A stretch of 16,842 nucleotides of DNA, from contig CALMRM010000315.1 in assembly GCA_937871605.1 (NCBI GenBank), positions 3,217 through 20,058 on the forward strand. The letters run 5' to 3'. Of this stretch, positions 1-8,049 are shown one piece after another. Origin of the DNA: an uncultured Terriglobus sp. (GTDB lineage: Bacteria > Acidobacteriota > Terriglobia > Terriglobales > Acidobacteriaceae). The translations under genes were made by a program, and so were the position numbers. Below the pieces are notes generated by a model, which worked only from the letters and a program-made list of their open reading frames with translations, was not told the DNA's origin and made no database searches. Numbering within the stretch: the stretch's first letter is position 1; every line of letters starts with the position of its first letter.

Positions 1-5
1 GATGT

Positions 6-31
6 GCAAGGGAGCCTAATGGCTCCCTTGC
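6..31. terminator. Perfect 11-bp hairpin, terminator of the isochorismatase-like gene
   Basis: Two arms of 11 bases (6-16 and 21-31, GCAAGGGAGCC and its complement) flank a TAAT loop. The hairpin lies about 60 bases beyond the stop of the minus-strand hydrolase gene. The T-tract after it is weak on both strands, so a rho-independent terminator is probable but not certain. It could serve both strands. Confidence 0.6.
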
Positions 32-92
32 TATGCATCGGTCCATTTTCGGACCGGGCTCGGCTGCGACGAAGTTTTCAGACGGAATCCGA

Positions 93-665
93 CTAAGCTA
101 ATGCCGCCTCCACTTCAGCGGCCGAGCGAACACGACCGAGGAATGTGAAGATGCGCTGGATGGCGTTCTCGTGTCCCTCCACTGTTCGTGCTGAAGTAGC
201 ATCTTCAACCACGACGACGTTGAAGCCGAGGGTAGCGCCTGAACGAGCGGTAGACTCGACTCCGATATCGGTGGAAATGCCGGCAATCACGATGGTGTCC
301 ACATTGCGTTTACGCAACTCGGCTTCGAGGGGAGTGTTGTCGAAGGCGCCCCAGAAACGCTTGGTGATCAGCAGCTCCTCCGGCTTCTTGCCAGCCTCCG
401 TAACGAGTTCGACGGACTCGGGCGGAAAGGCCGGGCCATCGGGATCGATCATCGGAGTATCCACGACCAGTTGGCGGAAGTTATGCAGGTCCACGCGCAC
501 CCAGATGACCGAAGATCTTTTAGCGCGAAACGCCTCGGCAAGCTGTGCGGTGCGTTTCACAACCTCGTCGAAGGTGCGCGGTGCTACCGGCATGACCGTG
601 AGTCCATATTGCAGGTCGATCACAATCAATGCCGTGCTGCTGGATTTCAGTATGAAGTCACTCAT
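93..665 (-). CDS. Isochorismatase-like cysteine hydrolase family protein
   Basis: A 190-residue protein of the isochorismatase-like fold, a usual full length. The early strand ALIVIDLQ supplies the conserved aspartate (D17), and ITKRFWGAF supplies the conserved lysine (K102). The segment GISTDIGVESTAR stands at the nucleophile loop, but the usual cysteine position holds glycine (G135). This substitution is seen in a sub-group of the family, so hydrolysis by the classical Asp-Lys-Cys triad is doubtful and the substrate is unknown. The ATG is preceded by AAGGAG at a spacing of about nine bases. The gene is transcribed divergently from the MDR oxidoreductase at 971 and followed by a hairpin terminator. 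The pairing suggests shared control and perhaps a redox or detoxification role, which is inference. Family call firm, function open. Confidence 0.9.
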   Translation of the reverse strand: MSDFILKSSSTALIVIDLQYGLTVMPVAPRTFDEVVKRTAQLAEAFRAKRSSVIWVRVDLHNFRQLVVDTPMIDPDGPAFPPESVELVTEAGKKPEELLITKRFWGAFDNTPLEAELRKRNVDTIVIAGISTDIGVESTARSGATLGFNVVVVEDATSARTVEGHENAIQRIFTFLGRVRSAAEVEAALA

Positions 666-970
666 TTCAGGTGTCTCCTTGATGAAGTAGGCTCTCTTCG
701 TTAGATATCGCTAGCCATGTCGGGCAACAAGCAGGCCCTTACTGGAACGCAGCAACGCCTGCTAAAGCTTGGATGGTTCCGTACGGTACAACGGATTGTG
801 CAATAACTTTGATGTACAACGATTCGTTGCGGTTTCAGCAAAGTGCCACTCTCTCACGATGCTCAAATCGCATTGCGCCTCGCGCCGGTGCGAGTGACAG
901 AGTGCAAACTACACCTATCACCACGGCTTTCATTTGTTAAGTTCGCGTTCAAAAAGGAGCTCCTCGGAGA
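666..970. other. Divergent intergenic region between hydrolase and MDR genes
   Basis: This 305-bp gap holds both divergent promoters and the two repeated operator-like elements described separately. I see no coding gene in it; open frames here are antisense or out of register with any family I recognise. The MDR gene's ribosome-binding site lies at its right end (AAGGAG, about 11 bases before the ATG). Confidence 0.6.
786..830. promoter_or_regulatory. Two operator-like repeats, one a perfect palindrome
   Basis: GTACAACGGATTGTGC (786-801) is repeated as GTACAACGATTCGTTGC (814-830), start to start 28 bases apart. The second copy contains the perfect 13-base palindrome CAACGATTCGTTG (817-829); the first is an imperfect version. 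A further palindrome, CCGTACGG, lies at 779-786. Tandem dyads between divergent genes are the normal layout of a dimeric repressor or activator site. No intact regulator gene is adjacent, so the binding protein is unknown. Confidence 0.5.
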
Positions 971-1918
971 ATGCTTGCAGCTCAATTGAATTCGTACGGC
1001 CCACCACAGGTCCTTCAAATAACTGAGGTTCCCAAGCCAGCGCTTCGGCCCGATGGCGTGCTGGTCAGAGTGCGGGCGTCCAGCGTCAATCCGTACGACA
1101 CGATCGTGCGATCTGGAAAGCTCCGCCTGATCACGGGGTCCAGATTTCCTCTGGGGACCGGACTCGACTTCGCGGGAGAGATCGTCGCAGTGGGCAAAGA
1201 TGTCGTTGACCTCCAGGTAGGTGAGCGTGTCTGGGGCACGGTTCCCGTCACGGGAAAACACACCACTGCGGCTGCTGCAGAATACGTGGCCGTCCCGAGT
1301 GGGCGCGTGGCACGGCTACCGGAAGGGTTGACGAACGTGGAAGCAGCGGCTCTGGCGGTTGGGGGAACAACAGCTTTTACGGCACTCGTGGACAAGGCAG
1401 GGCTCAAGCGAGGGGAACGGGTGCTGGTGCGTGGTGCGGCCGGGGGGGTCGGTGCTGCAGCGGTGCAGCTGGCCCATGCCATGGGAGCGCAGGTCACAGC
1501 GCTCGCCTCCTCCAACGATGCTGACTACGTTCTAAGCCTGGGAGCCAACGGGGTACTTGACTACAAAACGGTCGGGCCGAAGGACTTGCCTGCCTTCGAC
1601 GTGATCCTCGACACCGCCGGTACGTCTTTGGGAAGCTTCCGTGCTCGCCTGGCCCCTGGAGGACGGATGGTAACCGTCAACTTCGGCTCGGCAGACGCTA
1701 TGCTGTCCATCGGTCTGTCCATCATGTTTGGCCCGCGGCGTATCCGCACCTTCAGCGGAAATCCTACGCGCCGTGAGTTCGAGGCCATCACTCCCTACAT
1801 TGAAGCCGGAACCCTACACTCCGACGTGGGTGAGACCTTCCCTCTCGAAACCATTGTTGCAGCGCACACGGCGCTCGAGACAAAGAGCGGCCACGGCAAG
1901 CGCGTGCTCATTTTGTGA
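971..1918 (+). CDS. Zinc-free MDR oxidoreductase, quinone-oxidoreductase type
   Basis: A 315-residue medium-chain dehydrogenase/reductase. The N-terminal GroES-like domain (about 1-125) carries VRASSVNPYDTIVRSG and GLDFAGEIVAVG. The Rossmann domain carries the nucleotide motif GAAGGVGAAAVQLA starting at G155. There are no cysteine zinc ligands; the protein appears to contain no cysteine at all. This places it with the NADPH:quinone oxidoreductase / enoyl-reductase branch rather than zinc alcohol dehydrogenases. It would reduce a quinone or an activated alkene with NADPH in the cytoplasm; the real substrate cannot be read from the sequence. The ATG at 971 follows AAGGAG. The tail KRVLIL is the usual end of the family, so the gene is complete. 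It is divergent from the hydrolase gene and probably controlled by the sites at 786-830. Confidence 0.92.
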   Translation: MLAAQLNSYGPPQVLQITEVPKPALRPDGVLVRVRASSVNPYDTIVRSGKLRLITGSRFPLGTGLDFAGEIVAVGKDVVDLQVGERVWGTVPVTGKHTTAAAAEYVAVPSGRVARLPEGLTNVEAAALAVGGTTAFTALVDKAGLKRGERVLVRGAAGGVGAAAVQLAHAMGAQVTALASSNDADYVLSLGANGVLDYKTVGPKDLPAFDVILDTAGTSLGSFRARLAPGGRMVTVNFGSADAMLSIGLSIMFGPRRIRTFSGNPTRREFEAITPYIEAGTLHSDVGETFPLETIVAAHTALETKSGHGKRVLIL

Positions 1919-2194
1919 GAAGAAAATGATGGTTCGTCAACTTGCTAGTAGCCATCGCTGAGTACTAAATCGCCATGTCGCTTGTGAGTCTGCATTATGC
2001 CATACAGGCGATTAATGCAGTGTCGGCGAAATCATCAGGCCGTACCAGCAGAGGGCTCGTCGCTTCAACGCAATTCTTTACGAACCGACTACTTAGTGGT
2101 CCAAGCCAAGCGCTTGTAATCTCCGAGTCTGAAACTGCGTTTACGGGAAGTGAGAAATAATCACTTCGCAGACGCCACGAAGAAAAATGTTTTG
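1919..2194. other. Gap with no recognisable gene
   Basis: The 276 bp between the MDR stop and the nitronate monooxygenase remnant show no convincing gene and no strong hairpin. The two flanking units converge here, so some transcription termination is expected, but I see no clear terminator. Confidence 0.5.
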
Positions 2195-2490
2195 CTACAG
2201 GCGGGTAAGCGCCTCAGCCGCCAACATCCGGGTGAGTTCCTCTGCGGGCATGGGACGGGCGAGTCCTGTAGCTTGTCCGGCCCAAAGCTGCATATAGTCC
2301 AGCAAACCGCCCTTCTCAGAACTTGCCCGTAAGGGGGCGACCAGGGTAGCGGCATATGGAAATGTGAGGGCCACTTCGGACATTGGTCCAGACTCGGCAA
2401 CGTACCGGTTCAGTACGCCTCTGGCAGGACAACCGCTGAACAGATTCGTAAGAACTGTACCCGTATCAGCAGCCCGCTCGAGCGCTCGAT
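2195..2490 (-). pseudogene. C-terminal remnant of nitronate monooxygenase
   Basis: The last 95 or so codons of a nitronate monooxygenase (2-nitropropane dioxygenase family) are readable in one frame: VLTNLFSGCPARGVLNRYV, SGPMSEVALTFPYAATLVAPL, LWAGQATGLARPMP and a terminal EELTRMLAAEALTRL. In the intact family this tail follows an FMN-binding TIM barrel of over 200 residues, which is absent here. The fragment begins abruptly at about 2490, where the preceding DNA encodes the end of an AraC-type regulator. It has no start codon or barrel and cannot make a working enzyme. A 212-residue open frame (2195-2833) crosses it, but that is a chimera of regulator DNA, out-of-frame DNA and this tail. Likely a deletion scar. 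Confidence 0.75.
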
Positions 2491-3235
2491 GCGCCAGGTC
2501 GCAATTTGTACTCCTTCGGCGTAGTTCCGAATCGGAATATGAAGTCGCTCCTGAGCGCGGCGGCGCTTCTGAAGCCGCAATGTTTGGCCACAACGGAGAG
2601 CCTGGAACCACTCTCCTGCAAGAGTGTTCTGGCCGTTCCGCTCGCAGCTTTCTTACCCAAGACGCTGGTGTCTCCTGGAACGCAGCGGTGAAGCGCCTAG
2701 CGAAGGTTCGGGGACTCATCGAGGCTTGCCGGGCGAGTACGTTGACAGAGAGACCCCGCGCCAACCTTCCCCTTACCCACCCAGGGAAGTCGCGTAACGC
2801 AACATCAGATACCCTGCTGTTCCCTGGACACAATCGCTAGATTGAGCCTGCCATCCTGGCCGCCGTAGATAAAGCACAAGGACACGCGCCACCAGGCTCG
2901 CGATCTCAATGCCATGGTCCTCCTCGACCAGCGCCAAAGACTATTCGATACCCGCCGTGATCCCTGCACTGCTATAGTACGGGGCCGTCTTTGATGAAAA
3001 TAGGATCGCTCCTTACGTTTATCGCGGGATACCGCCCCGATAGTTGGTCACACTTTTGCCGGTGCGTTGTTGCCTTTCGCCCATCCAAAAGGCCCGTTGC
3101 AGCAAGCAGAAATGCGCCTGTGCACACAGAGGCAAGACGCCGAGTTCGGTCCCGCCTGGAACAAATCCAGCGGAGAACGTCCTGGTCTTATGGGCGCATC
3201 GCTCCGCGCCCGCCGACCACTAACAAGGTGTCCAT
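2478..3235 (-). pseudogene. GlxA-family AraC-type transcriptional regulator, truncated and frameshifted
   Basis: Read on the minus strand in successive frames, this is a GlxA-type regulator (DJ-1/PfpI-like domain plus AraC helix-turn-helix). It starts mid-domain with DTLLVVGG. Then come RTRRLASVCTGAFLLAATG (the cysteine elbow), LLDGRKATTH, RYPAINV, DPIFIKDGPV, SSAGITAGIE, SLALVEEDHG and LRRPGWQAQSS. The DNA-binding part follows as LSVNVLARQASMSPRTFARR, TPASWVRKLRAE, TARTLLQESGSRLSVVAKHC and FGTTPKEYKLRP. Lesions include in-frame stops at 3188-3190 and 2941-2943 and frameshifts near 2975, 2800 and 2650. Roughly the first 90 residues are missing, replaced by the TPR remnant upstream. The HTH is nearly complete in pieces, so the loss looks fairly recent. 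Regulators of this class often sit beside isochorismatase-like or DJ-1 genes. Confidence 0.85.
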
Positions 3236-3249
3236 TGGCCAGAAGCGGC

Positions 3250-3887
3250 AAGGCGGGGTCAATCTGGAGTTGACCGTCAGGGGTGATGAAATAGGGTCGG
3301 GACACCGCGGGTGTGACCAGCTGATGTCCCGTGCGCTTGCCCACTGCGCGATCTCAAATGTAGCCGTTCGACCACAGGGCTCAGCTACAACAGCTTCGAC
3401 GAACTTTGCCCGTGCGGCGTTTGCATCCCCAGCCTAAAAGAGCGCGTCACCCGAGTACGCCAGGCCATCTCATAGCCAGGATCGATCGTTGTGGCACGAG
3501 TAAACCAGACGGCAGCCGCGGCGGTGTCCCTTCGTGCGAAAGCAGCTGTCCCCGGCAAATAGCGCAGCGACATACCAGGCAGGGTCCACCCCGGCTGCTT
3601 GTGTGTAGAACCCAAGTGCATCAGGCCAACTCTGCGCATCGATGCGGATTCCCGTTGGCCATGAAGGCTTGCGCAGCTATCGAACTATGGTAGGTATATC
3701 CGACGCTGAATGGAATGCCGGCCGGAATGGCACCAGCCGTCGTCTTGCTGTCGGCGTGCGCTTCGCCATAGCGAGCTGCGAACACAGCTATCGCGGGATC
3801 TTGCCGGCTGAGGTCTTGGCACATCGGAAGAGCTTCGAGCAGCGGCTCTCTCGATGTCCGCTCCATGATCCGCAAACGAATCGTCAA
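3250..3887 (-). pseudogene. C-terminal remnant of a TPR-repeat protein
   Basis: Three frames together spell the end of a tetratricopeptide protein: DALGFYTQAAGVDPAWYVAA then LFAGDSCFR, then in another frame DTAAAAVWFTRATTIDPGYE, then GDALF-stop-AGDANAARAKFVEAV with VAEPCGRT, and finally PYFITPDGQLQIDPALP. The helical TPR pattern (alanine, glycine, tyrosine/phenylalanine and DP turns) is clear. An in-frame TAG lies at 3434-3436, with shifts near 3530 and 3470. The 5' part (from 3887) reads as ALPMCQDLSRQDPAIAVFAA and may be an earlier repeat. This resembles TPR proteins of acidobacteria from memory, but function is unknown. The fragment runs directly into the GlxA remnant, which points to a deletion joining the two. 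Confidence 0.55.
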
Positions 3888-4465
3888 CGCTTGCGAGGTG
3901 TCGTCAAATCCAAATCCCGGCCCACCCTCTGTTTGGTCAGCAGAACAATTTGCCCCGCATGGTACTCAAGATGGGAAAAGATGTGTGCAATCGTCACAAG
4001 CACCGTTTCAGATTGTGTTGCGTCGATGGGCTCTATTGCTGACGACGGGAGAAGGTGTACAGGCGGGACACCCTCGATCGCTTGCACACCTGTAAGGGGC
4101 CCAGACAATGTTTCCATCAGCCGTGTCGGCGAAACTCCCTCAATCACCGTGCGAGCCTTCGTAACCGTAGCGTTCAACGCTGCGATTGCATCGGCTCCGC
4201 AGATCTGGATGTCGAGCGCAAACTCCGCATCACGGTCGCGAACGTCCGGCTGCTCAGCCATACCGGACAGAATCCACTGCCGTATGTTGCCTTCCAGGTG
4301 CACAAGCAGGTTGATAACAGAATTCTCATGCTCCCCACCGCGGAAATGCATCTGGTCTTCGCTCAACTGCGAAATGCAGCTCGAGATAATTACCAGCGAC
4401 TTCGCGATTCTCTGCGACGCAAAAGCTGTAAAAGTTGACGCAATCGTGCTCTGTATCTCATCCAC
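3884..4465 (-). CDS. DinB-like protein (DUF1572 type)
   Basis: A 193-residue four-helix-bundle protein of the DinB/YfiT-like superfamily. Three histidines in the expected places could form the metal site: H56 in LLVHLEGNIRQW, and H165 and H169 in AHIFSHLEYHAGQIVLLTK. Members act in thiol-transfer or stress-linked reactions, but DUF1572 proteins have no assigned substrate. Residues about 124-150 (VQAIEGVPPVHLLPSSAIEP) form an unusual extra loop before the final helices; it could be a small insertion or a compensated frameshift. The ATG has AAGGAG about ten bases upstream. The stop overlaps the ATG of the TPR-remnant frame by four bases, so the two may once have been co-transcribed. The gene is open throughout, but its neighbours are decayed, so function is uncertain. 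Confidence 0.75.
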   Translation of the reverse strand: MDEIQSTIASTFTAFASQRIAKSLVIISSCISQLSEDQMHFRGGEHENSVINLLVHLEGNIRQWILSGMAEQPDVRDRDAEFALDIQICGADAIAALNATVTKARTVIEGVSPTRLMETLSGPLTGVQAIEGVPPVHLLPSSAIEPIDATQSETVLVTIAHIFSHLEYHAGQIVLLTKQRVGRDLDLTTPRKR

Positions 4466-5085
4466 GTACTGCTCCTTTTGCGCTGAAACAGGGCTCCGGC
4501 AGCGATCTCGGTCATGGAGCGTACGCGGCCAGATACCTAACCCATTTTAGATCGCGAACCGATCAGCTTCAGCATCGATTTGAAAGCCAAGCACTCTCGG
4601 CGTAACTACATTGAAACAGGGGATACGCCGGCGCACGTGAGGGCTGAAGCGTTCACCGATCGGCCAACACCCGGGTCAAGAGCTCGATCCGCTGTAGATA
4701 CTTGCTGCTCCTGTACATTCCTCCGACTAGGCCGTCGCAGCTGATTCGCTCCCTTTGTGGACGGGCACAGACAAATTTTTGGTCACCACATCCGGAACGA
4801 AGAGGACAGGCTCGCTAATTCACAACGGCGGCGCTCCTCAGCTCGTCACAAACGAATGTTTCTGCTGATCTCCGCAGGTCTGTAATTTAGTGGCATTGCT
4901 GCACCAAAGCCTACTCAGTAGAGTCATCAGAGTTAAAGCTGCACAACAAACTGTTTGTGGTGATTGCCTCGCGTGTCTTCCGTAGCGAAACGGTATGCCC
5001 TATCCGGGCGTGAACCACCTTTCTTGCTTGGGAGAGCTGTTCCGATAGGCGCTATTAAATTCTCACGAGGTGTGATCGCAAGAAC
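4466..5085. other. Long gap without a recognisable gene
   Basis: About 620 bp carry the DinB promoter region and otherwise no reading frame I can attach to a family on either strand. Short frames here lack ribosome-binding sites and protein-like composition. Given the decayed surroundings it may be old coding DNA eroded beyond recognition. Confidence 0.45.
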
Positions 5086-5111
5086 AAAGCGGCCCGTTGC
5101 CGGGCCGCTTT
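5086..5111. terminator. Strong 11-bp GC-rich hairpin, probably bidirectional terminator
   Basis: AAAGCGGCCCG (5086-5096), loop TTGC, then CGGGCCGCTTT (5101-5111) form a perfect stem with A and T tracts at its base. On the minus strand it lies about 140 bases past the GH6 stop and is followed by TTTGTTCTTG. This is a classical rho-independent shape. Confidence 0.8.
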
Positions 5112-5248
5112 GCGGCAGTTCCTCTTCCGGACCTACTCTAAGTGGGTCAATCCGTTTCTTGGTCTTGAGCTCGTAAGGTGTTCTGTCCTAGATCCGAAGA
5201 CTATCAGGTGGACACCAAGGGTGGGTCTGTACTCTGAGCTGAGGCCTC

Positions 5249-6610
5249 TCAGCGCACCCCTAATGCTGGCTGTGCCCGCAGTGCAAGGTCCAGTGCTTGC
5301 TGCGGGAACCACAATCCTGCAGCAGGGTCAGAGACACCCCAAAGCGGGTCGAACACTGCTTGACTTGCAGTATCCTTCGGCCACGCAGGTTGCGTGTACA
5401 CGCTGTAGTCCCATGCGCGTACACCGCCTGCGGCATCGCAGGTTCCGTCAGATTGCCCCGGTGTCTTCACCCAGAGATAGGCGTCCAGAAGCGGGACACC
5501 GGTGTTCGCAGAGGGCTGATTGCCAAGGCCACGCCCCGGGGGATTGCACCAGTTGCCGTTCCCTAAGGTTTGGACTACCGTGGCCGGTTGGTTGTAAGGT
5601 GCCTTGCCATAGATGCTGGCATCGAGAGGGCCCTGCCCGTTGCGGCTTGTATCGATGACAAAGTGGGTAACGGGAGTGGCACCGCCTAGGTTCTGGGTGT
5701 ACCACTGATCGGAGTAGGTCCAGGTCGAGATGTCATTCGGATTTACGGTGCCTAGGGGCGAATAGTATTGGCTGGCGCAGTAATCGTAGTGGCCCAGGCG
5801 CCAGCCGCCCTCCGCGGAGTTCTGCCCAAATGCGACGCATTCCGAGATCCAGGTGCCGAACTTGGCCTCGTAGCTGGAGAGCCGGTAGTTTGACACGTTT
5901 GTAAAGAAGCCCTGAGCTTGCAGCAAGCCACCCTGGACTAAACGCGCAGACATATCGCCCACGCTGTGCCAAGCGCTGTTCCCTGCGTCAAGGTAGACAG
6001 AAGTCTGTAGTCCTGTTTCGAGCTTGGTCACGGCATAGCTGATCTGGGCGTAGCGATTGGCGGTAGCCTGTGGGATGTTTACCTGCGCCGGGTTGTAGCC
6101 ACAGTCGCTCGGGAGGTTGGCGAGCGCGTCCGGCTCCACCAGCACCATCACCTTCTCGGATCCAATCGCTGTGGCGACCGCGTCGATCCAAGCCGTGTAG
6201 GCTGCTGTGTCCTGAGCGCCACCGGCAGAGTAGCTGCCGCAATCGCGCCCGGGAACGTTATACAGCACAAACGTTGGAACTGCGTGTTGCCGCCTTGCTT
6301 CTTGCAAGACCTGGGTCACCGTGGAGATGACCTCTGATGAGGTGCCGCCTGTAAGCCAAACAGCCTGCGGAGTTGCTTCCATCTCTGCAATCAGTACTGC
6401 GTTCCTAAGCTGCCCTTTCTCGAGTAGCTTGAGTGCTTGCTGGACTGAGCCGTCTGCAGGCTTTGGAACGAAGAAGCGCGTGTCCGCAGGGAGTGTCCTG
6501 TATGCCGGGTCCTCGGCGGCTTTGGCCTGGGGCCCCGTCATTGCGTTGAGGAAAACGATGGATCCCGCCACCAGCTTCCCAAAAGTTTCCATGCCCGATT
6601 CAAATCTCAA
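5249..6610 (-). CDS. Secreted glycoside hydrolase family 6 cellulase
   Basis: A GH6 protein (endoglucanase or cellobiohydrolase) that hydrolyses beta-1,4-glucan with inversion. From the chosen TTG start it has 453 residues. Hallmarks are FVLYNVPGRDCGSYSAGG (D123 of the RDC motif), VLVEPDALAN (D161, expected proton donor), SVYLDAGNSAWHS, HFVIDTSRNGQGP, and LWVKTPGQSDGTCD where the family has KxPGESDG. Cysteines near the RDC, SDCGYN, NWCNPPG and GTCD motifs fit the two usual disulfides. Start: TTG at 6608-6610 has AGGAG six bases upstream. An ATG at 6614-6616 is too close to that site, and an ATG at 6590-6592 gives a clean signal peptide (METFGKLVAGSIVF, cleavage after AKA). No cellulose-binding module is present. 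It is the only intact gene between 4470 and 12590 and ends before the hairpin at 5086. Confidence 0.92.
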   Translation of the reverse strand: MRFESGMETFGKLVAGSIVFLNAMTGPQAKAAEDPAYRTLPADTRFFVPKPADGSVQQALKLLEKGQLRNAVLIAEMEATPQAVWLTGGTSSEVISTVTQVLQEARRQHAVPTFVLYNVPGRDCGSYSAGGAQDTAAYTAWIDAVATAIGSEKVMVLVEPDALANLPSDCGYNPAQVNIPQATANRYAQISYAVTKLETGLQTSVYLDAGNSAWHSVGDMSARLVQGGLLQAQGFFTNVSNYRLSSYEAKFGTWISECVAFGQNSAEGGWRLGHYDYCASQYYSPLGTVNPNDISTWTYSDQWYTQNLGGATPVTHFVIDTSRNGQGPLDASIYGKAPYNQPATVVQTLGNGNWCNPPGRGLGNQPSANTGVPLLDAYLWVKTPGQSDGTCDAAGGVRAWDYSVYTQPAWPKDTASQAVFDPLWGVSDPAAGLWFPQQALDLALRAQPALGVR

Positions 6611-7054
6611 GTACATCTCCTGATCAGCCTGCAGAACACGCTTATAGACTCGTCGAGAACATCCTGTCAAGCGTTACATCGAATGGTTCCGTTTGGCTAA
6701 CCCGAACATTGCTCATCGGTCTTTCGACGCTCCACATCAGCAGTGATACTTGTGGCGGAGTGATCTTGCTTTTGTTGCTTAGCTCATATCAGGCGAGTTG
6801 CCTTCCGACTAAGAACTGGAGTTACGCATCTTTTTTCCGTCTTCGACGGGGAGCTGAGCTCTCCAACTCTCGTCCACCGTGATTTGTTCACGTCTCTGCT
6901 CAAACTTCAAGAACACCTTCTCTTAAACGGAGGGGACCGAGAGCGCTTCCAAGCGAGAAGCGTTTTGCAGGTTCACTGGCAATCCTTGTTCTCAAAACCT
7001 ACTCTCGAGGCTATGCTCGGTTTGTGGCTATAAAGACGTGTTCCGAGAAGAAAA
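6611..7054. other. Gap upstream of the cellulase and the NmrA remnant
   Basis: About 440 bp hold the GH6 promoter on the minus strand and, at the right end, the expected place of the missing nucleotide-binding N-terminus of the NmrA-like remnant. I cannot read that N-terminus in any frame, so it appears deleted or replaced. No RNA gene was recognised. Confidence 0.45.
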
Positions 7055-7492
7055 CACCTGTCAGAAGCCAAGAACCTTTCACGCCACGAGATCCGGACGC
7101 AGATCACCCGGGCGATCATGCAAGTCACTTGGTTCGGATAGCAGCAAGCGTTTCATCTATTTGAGCGCATTCGGCGCTGGATCAGACATCAAGCAGCATG
7201 CTTTGCCATTTCGGCTGGTCCTTCGATTGAGTAGCCTCGGTGCCTCGTATGAAGATCACAACTGGTCCGAGGAAATAGATCGTGCTTCGCAAGCCGCCTG
7301 GACGATCGTGCGGCCGCCGGGGCTCAAGACAAGGACGAGGTCGTGCCTTTGGTCGATGCAAAGGGCAGATGGTCCTCGTTTATGAACGCAAGCCGCAAGT
7401 CCGTTGCAAACTACTTGGCTGCCGCAATCGGCCAGCCGGATCTGATGCATAAAACGATCACTGTCATCGAACAGCCGCAGCAGAAGCGCTAG
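7055..7492 (+). pseudogene. NmrA-like NAD(P)-binding protein, 5'-truncated and frameshifted
   Basis: Three frames combine into the C-terminal two thirds of an atypical short-chain dehydrogenase of the NmrA/SDR-a5 group: AKNLSRHEIRTQITRAIMQV, then SSKRFIYLSAFGAGSDIKQH with SSLGASYEDHNWSEEIDRAS and WTIVRPPGLKT, then DEVVPLVDAKGRWSSFMNAS and SVANYLAAAIGQPD up to the stop at 7490-7492. IYLSAFG and WTIVRPPGL are typical of the family. The glycine-rich NAD(P) motif that should open the protein is missing, and shifts lie near 7125 and 7325. It cannot fold as an intact enzyme. Members bind NAD(P)H and act as redox sensors or reductases; the role here is unknown. Confidence 0.7.
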
Positions 7493-7700
7493 TAATCGTT
7501 GTTTTCTTATCCCAACGCGCGTATCCAGAAGATTCACTAGTCCAACAAGAAGTAGATAAGAAGGTCATGGTTGACGCATGAAGGCCTCGATTCATTTCAT
7601 TGACGGCGCGCAAACTTTGGTCATCCCAAAGACTCCATGAGTGTAGTGATTGCAGACGGAGGCCTGGCACTCCACACTACGTTCTGATTCGAAGATCACC

Positions 7701-7900
7701 ATGGCTCAGACGCAGATCGCCGACGTTGTAGTTCCGCCAACAGTTCACCGGATACGCCGTGCAGAACAGTGTCGTCTCCAACGCGTTTTTTGAAGCGGCC
7801 GTGATGGTGCGCAACAGTGTCATGGAGGCCCAGCTTGCCGCTGATGGGACCCATGTCGAATTCAGGACCCCAAGTACATGCCGCCGTCGCGGAACTGCCA
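7701..7900 (+). pseudogene. Phage coat-protein-like N-terminal fragment
   Basis: From the ATG at 7701 one frame gives MAQTQIADVVVP. A shift of frame then gives QQFTGYAVQNSVVSNAFFEA, AVMVRNSVMEAQLAADG and THVEFRTP. This resembles the N-termini of tailed-phage major coat proteins, which begin with a short lead like MAQTxIADVVVPExF, followed by an aromatic-rich helix, a ...SG/AAVVxN turn and an xxLAAxGG segment. The reading breaks off after about 65 codons with nothing phage-like downstream. No Shine-Dalgarno site is evident. The assignment rests on motif resemblance and may be wrong, but the fragment is clearly not part of its neighbours. If right, it is a relic of a prophage. Confidence 0.45.
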
Positions 7901-8049
7901 ACTTTACGCGCGCTGCTCTAGGGATAAGTGGTGGGGTGACCTTTTGCGAGGACTCTTATCCCTGTATCTGTGCGCTTGAGTGAGGGTCTCCAGCATGAGA
8001 TCCTGCGCGGTTTTTCCGGGAAGCTTCTGACGCCGCGACCGAATCAGAA

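Noticed and set aside
145..690. A 181-codon plus-strand frame opposite the isochorismatase-like gene.
   Set aside because: Antisense shadow of a clear gene, with no ribosome-binding site and no protein-like motifs.
2195..2833. A 212-codon open frame on the minus strand that could be taken as one hypothetical protein.
   Set aside because: Its first part is AraC helix-turn-helix, its middle is regulator DNA in the wrong frame, and its end is a nitronate monooxygenase tail. It is a chance fusion of remnants.
4080..4115. Possible small inverted repeat inside the DinB gene near the unusual loop, suggesting an inserted element.
   Set aside because: The pairing is weak and the frame stays open; an ordinary length variation of the loop is as likely.
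3642..4550. A 302-codon plus-strand open frame, one of the longest in the window.
   Set aside because: It is antisense to the DinB gene and the TPR remnant, has low-complexity basic/serine-rich composition and matches no family.
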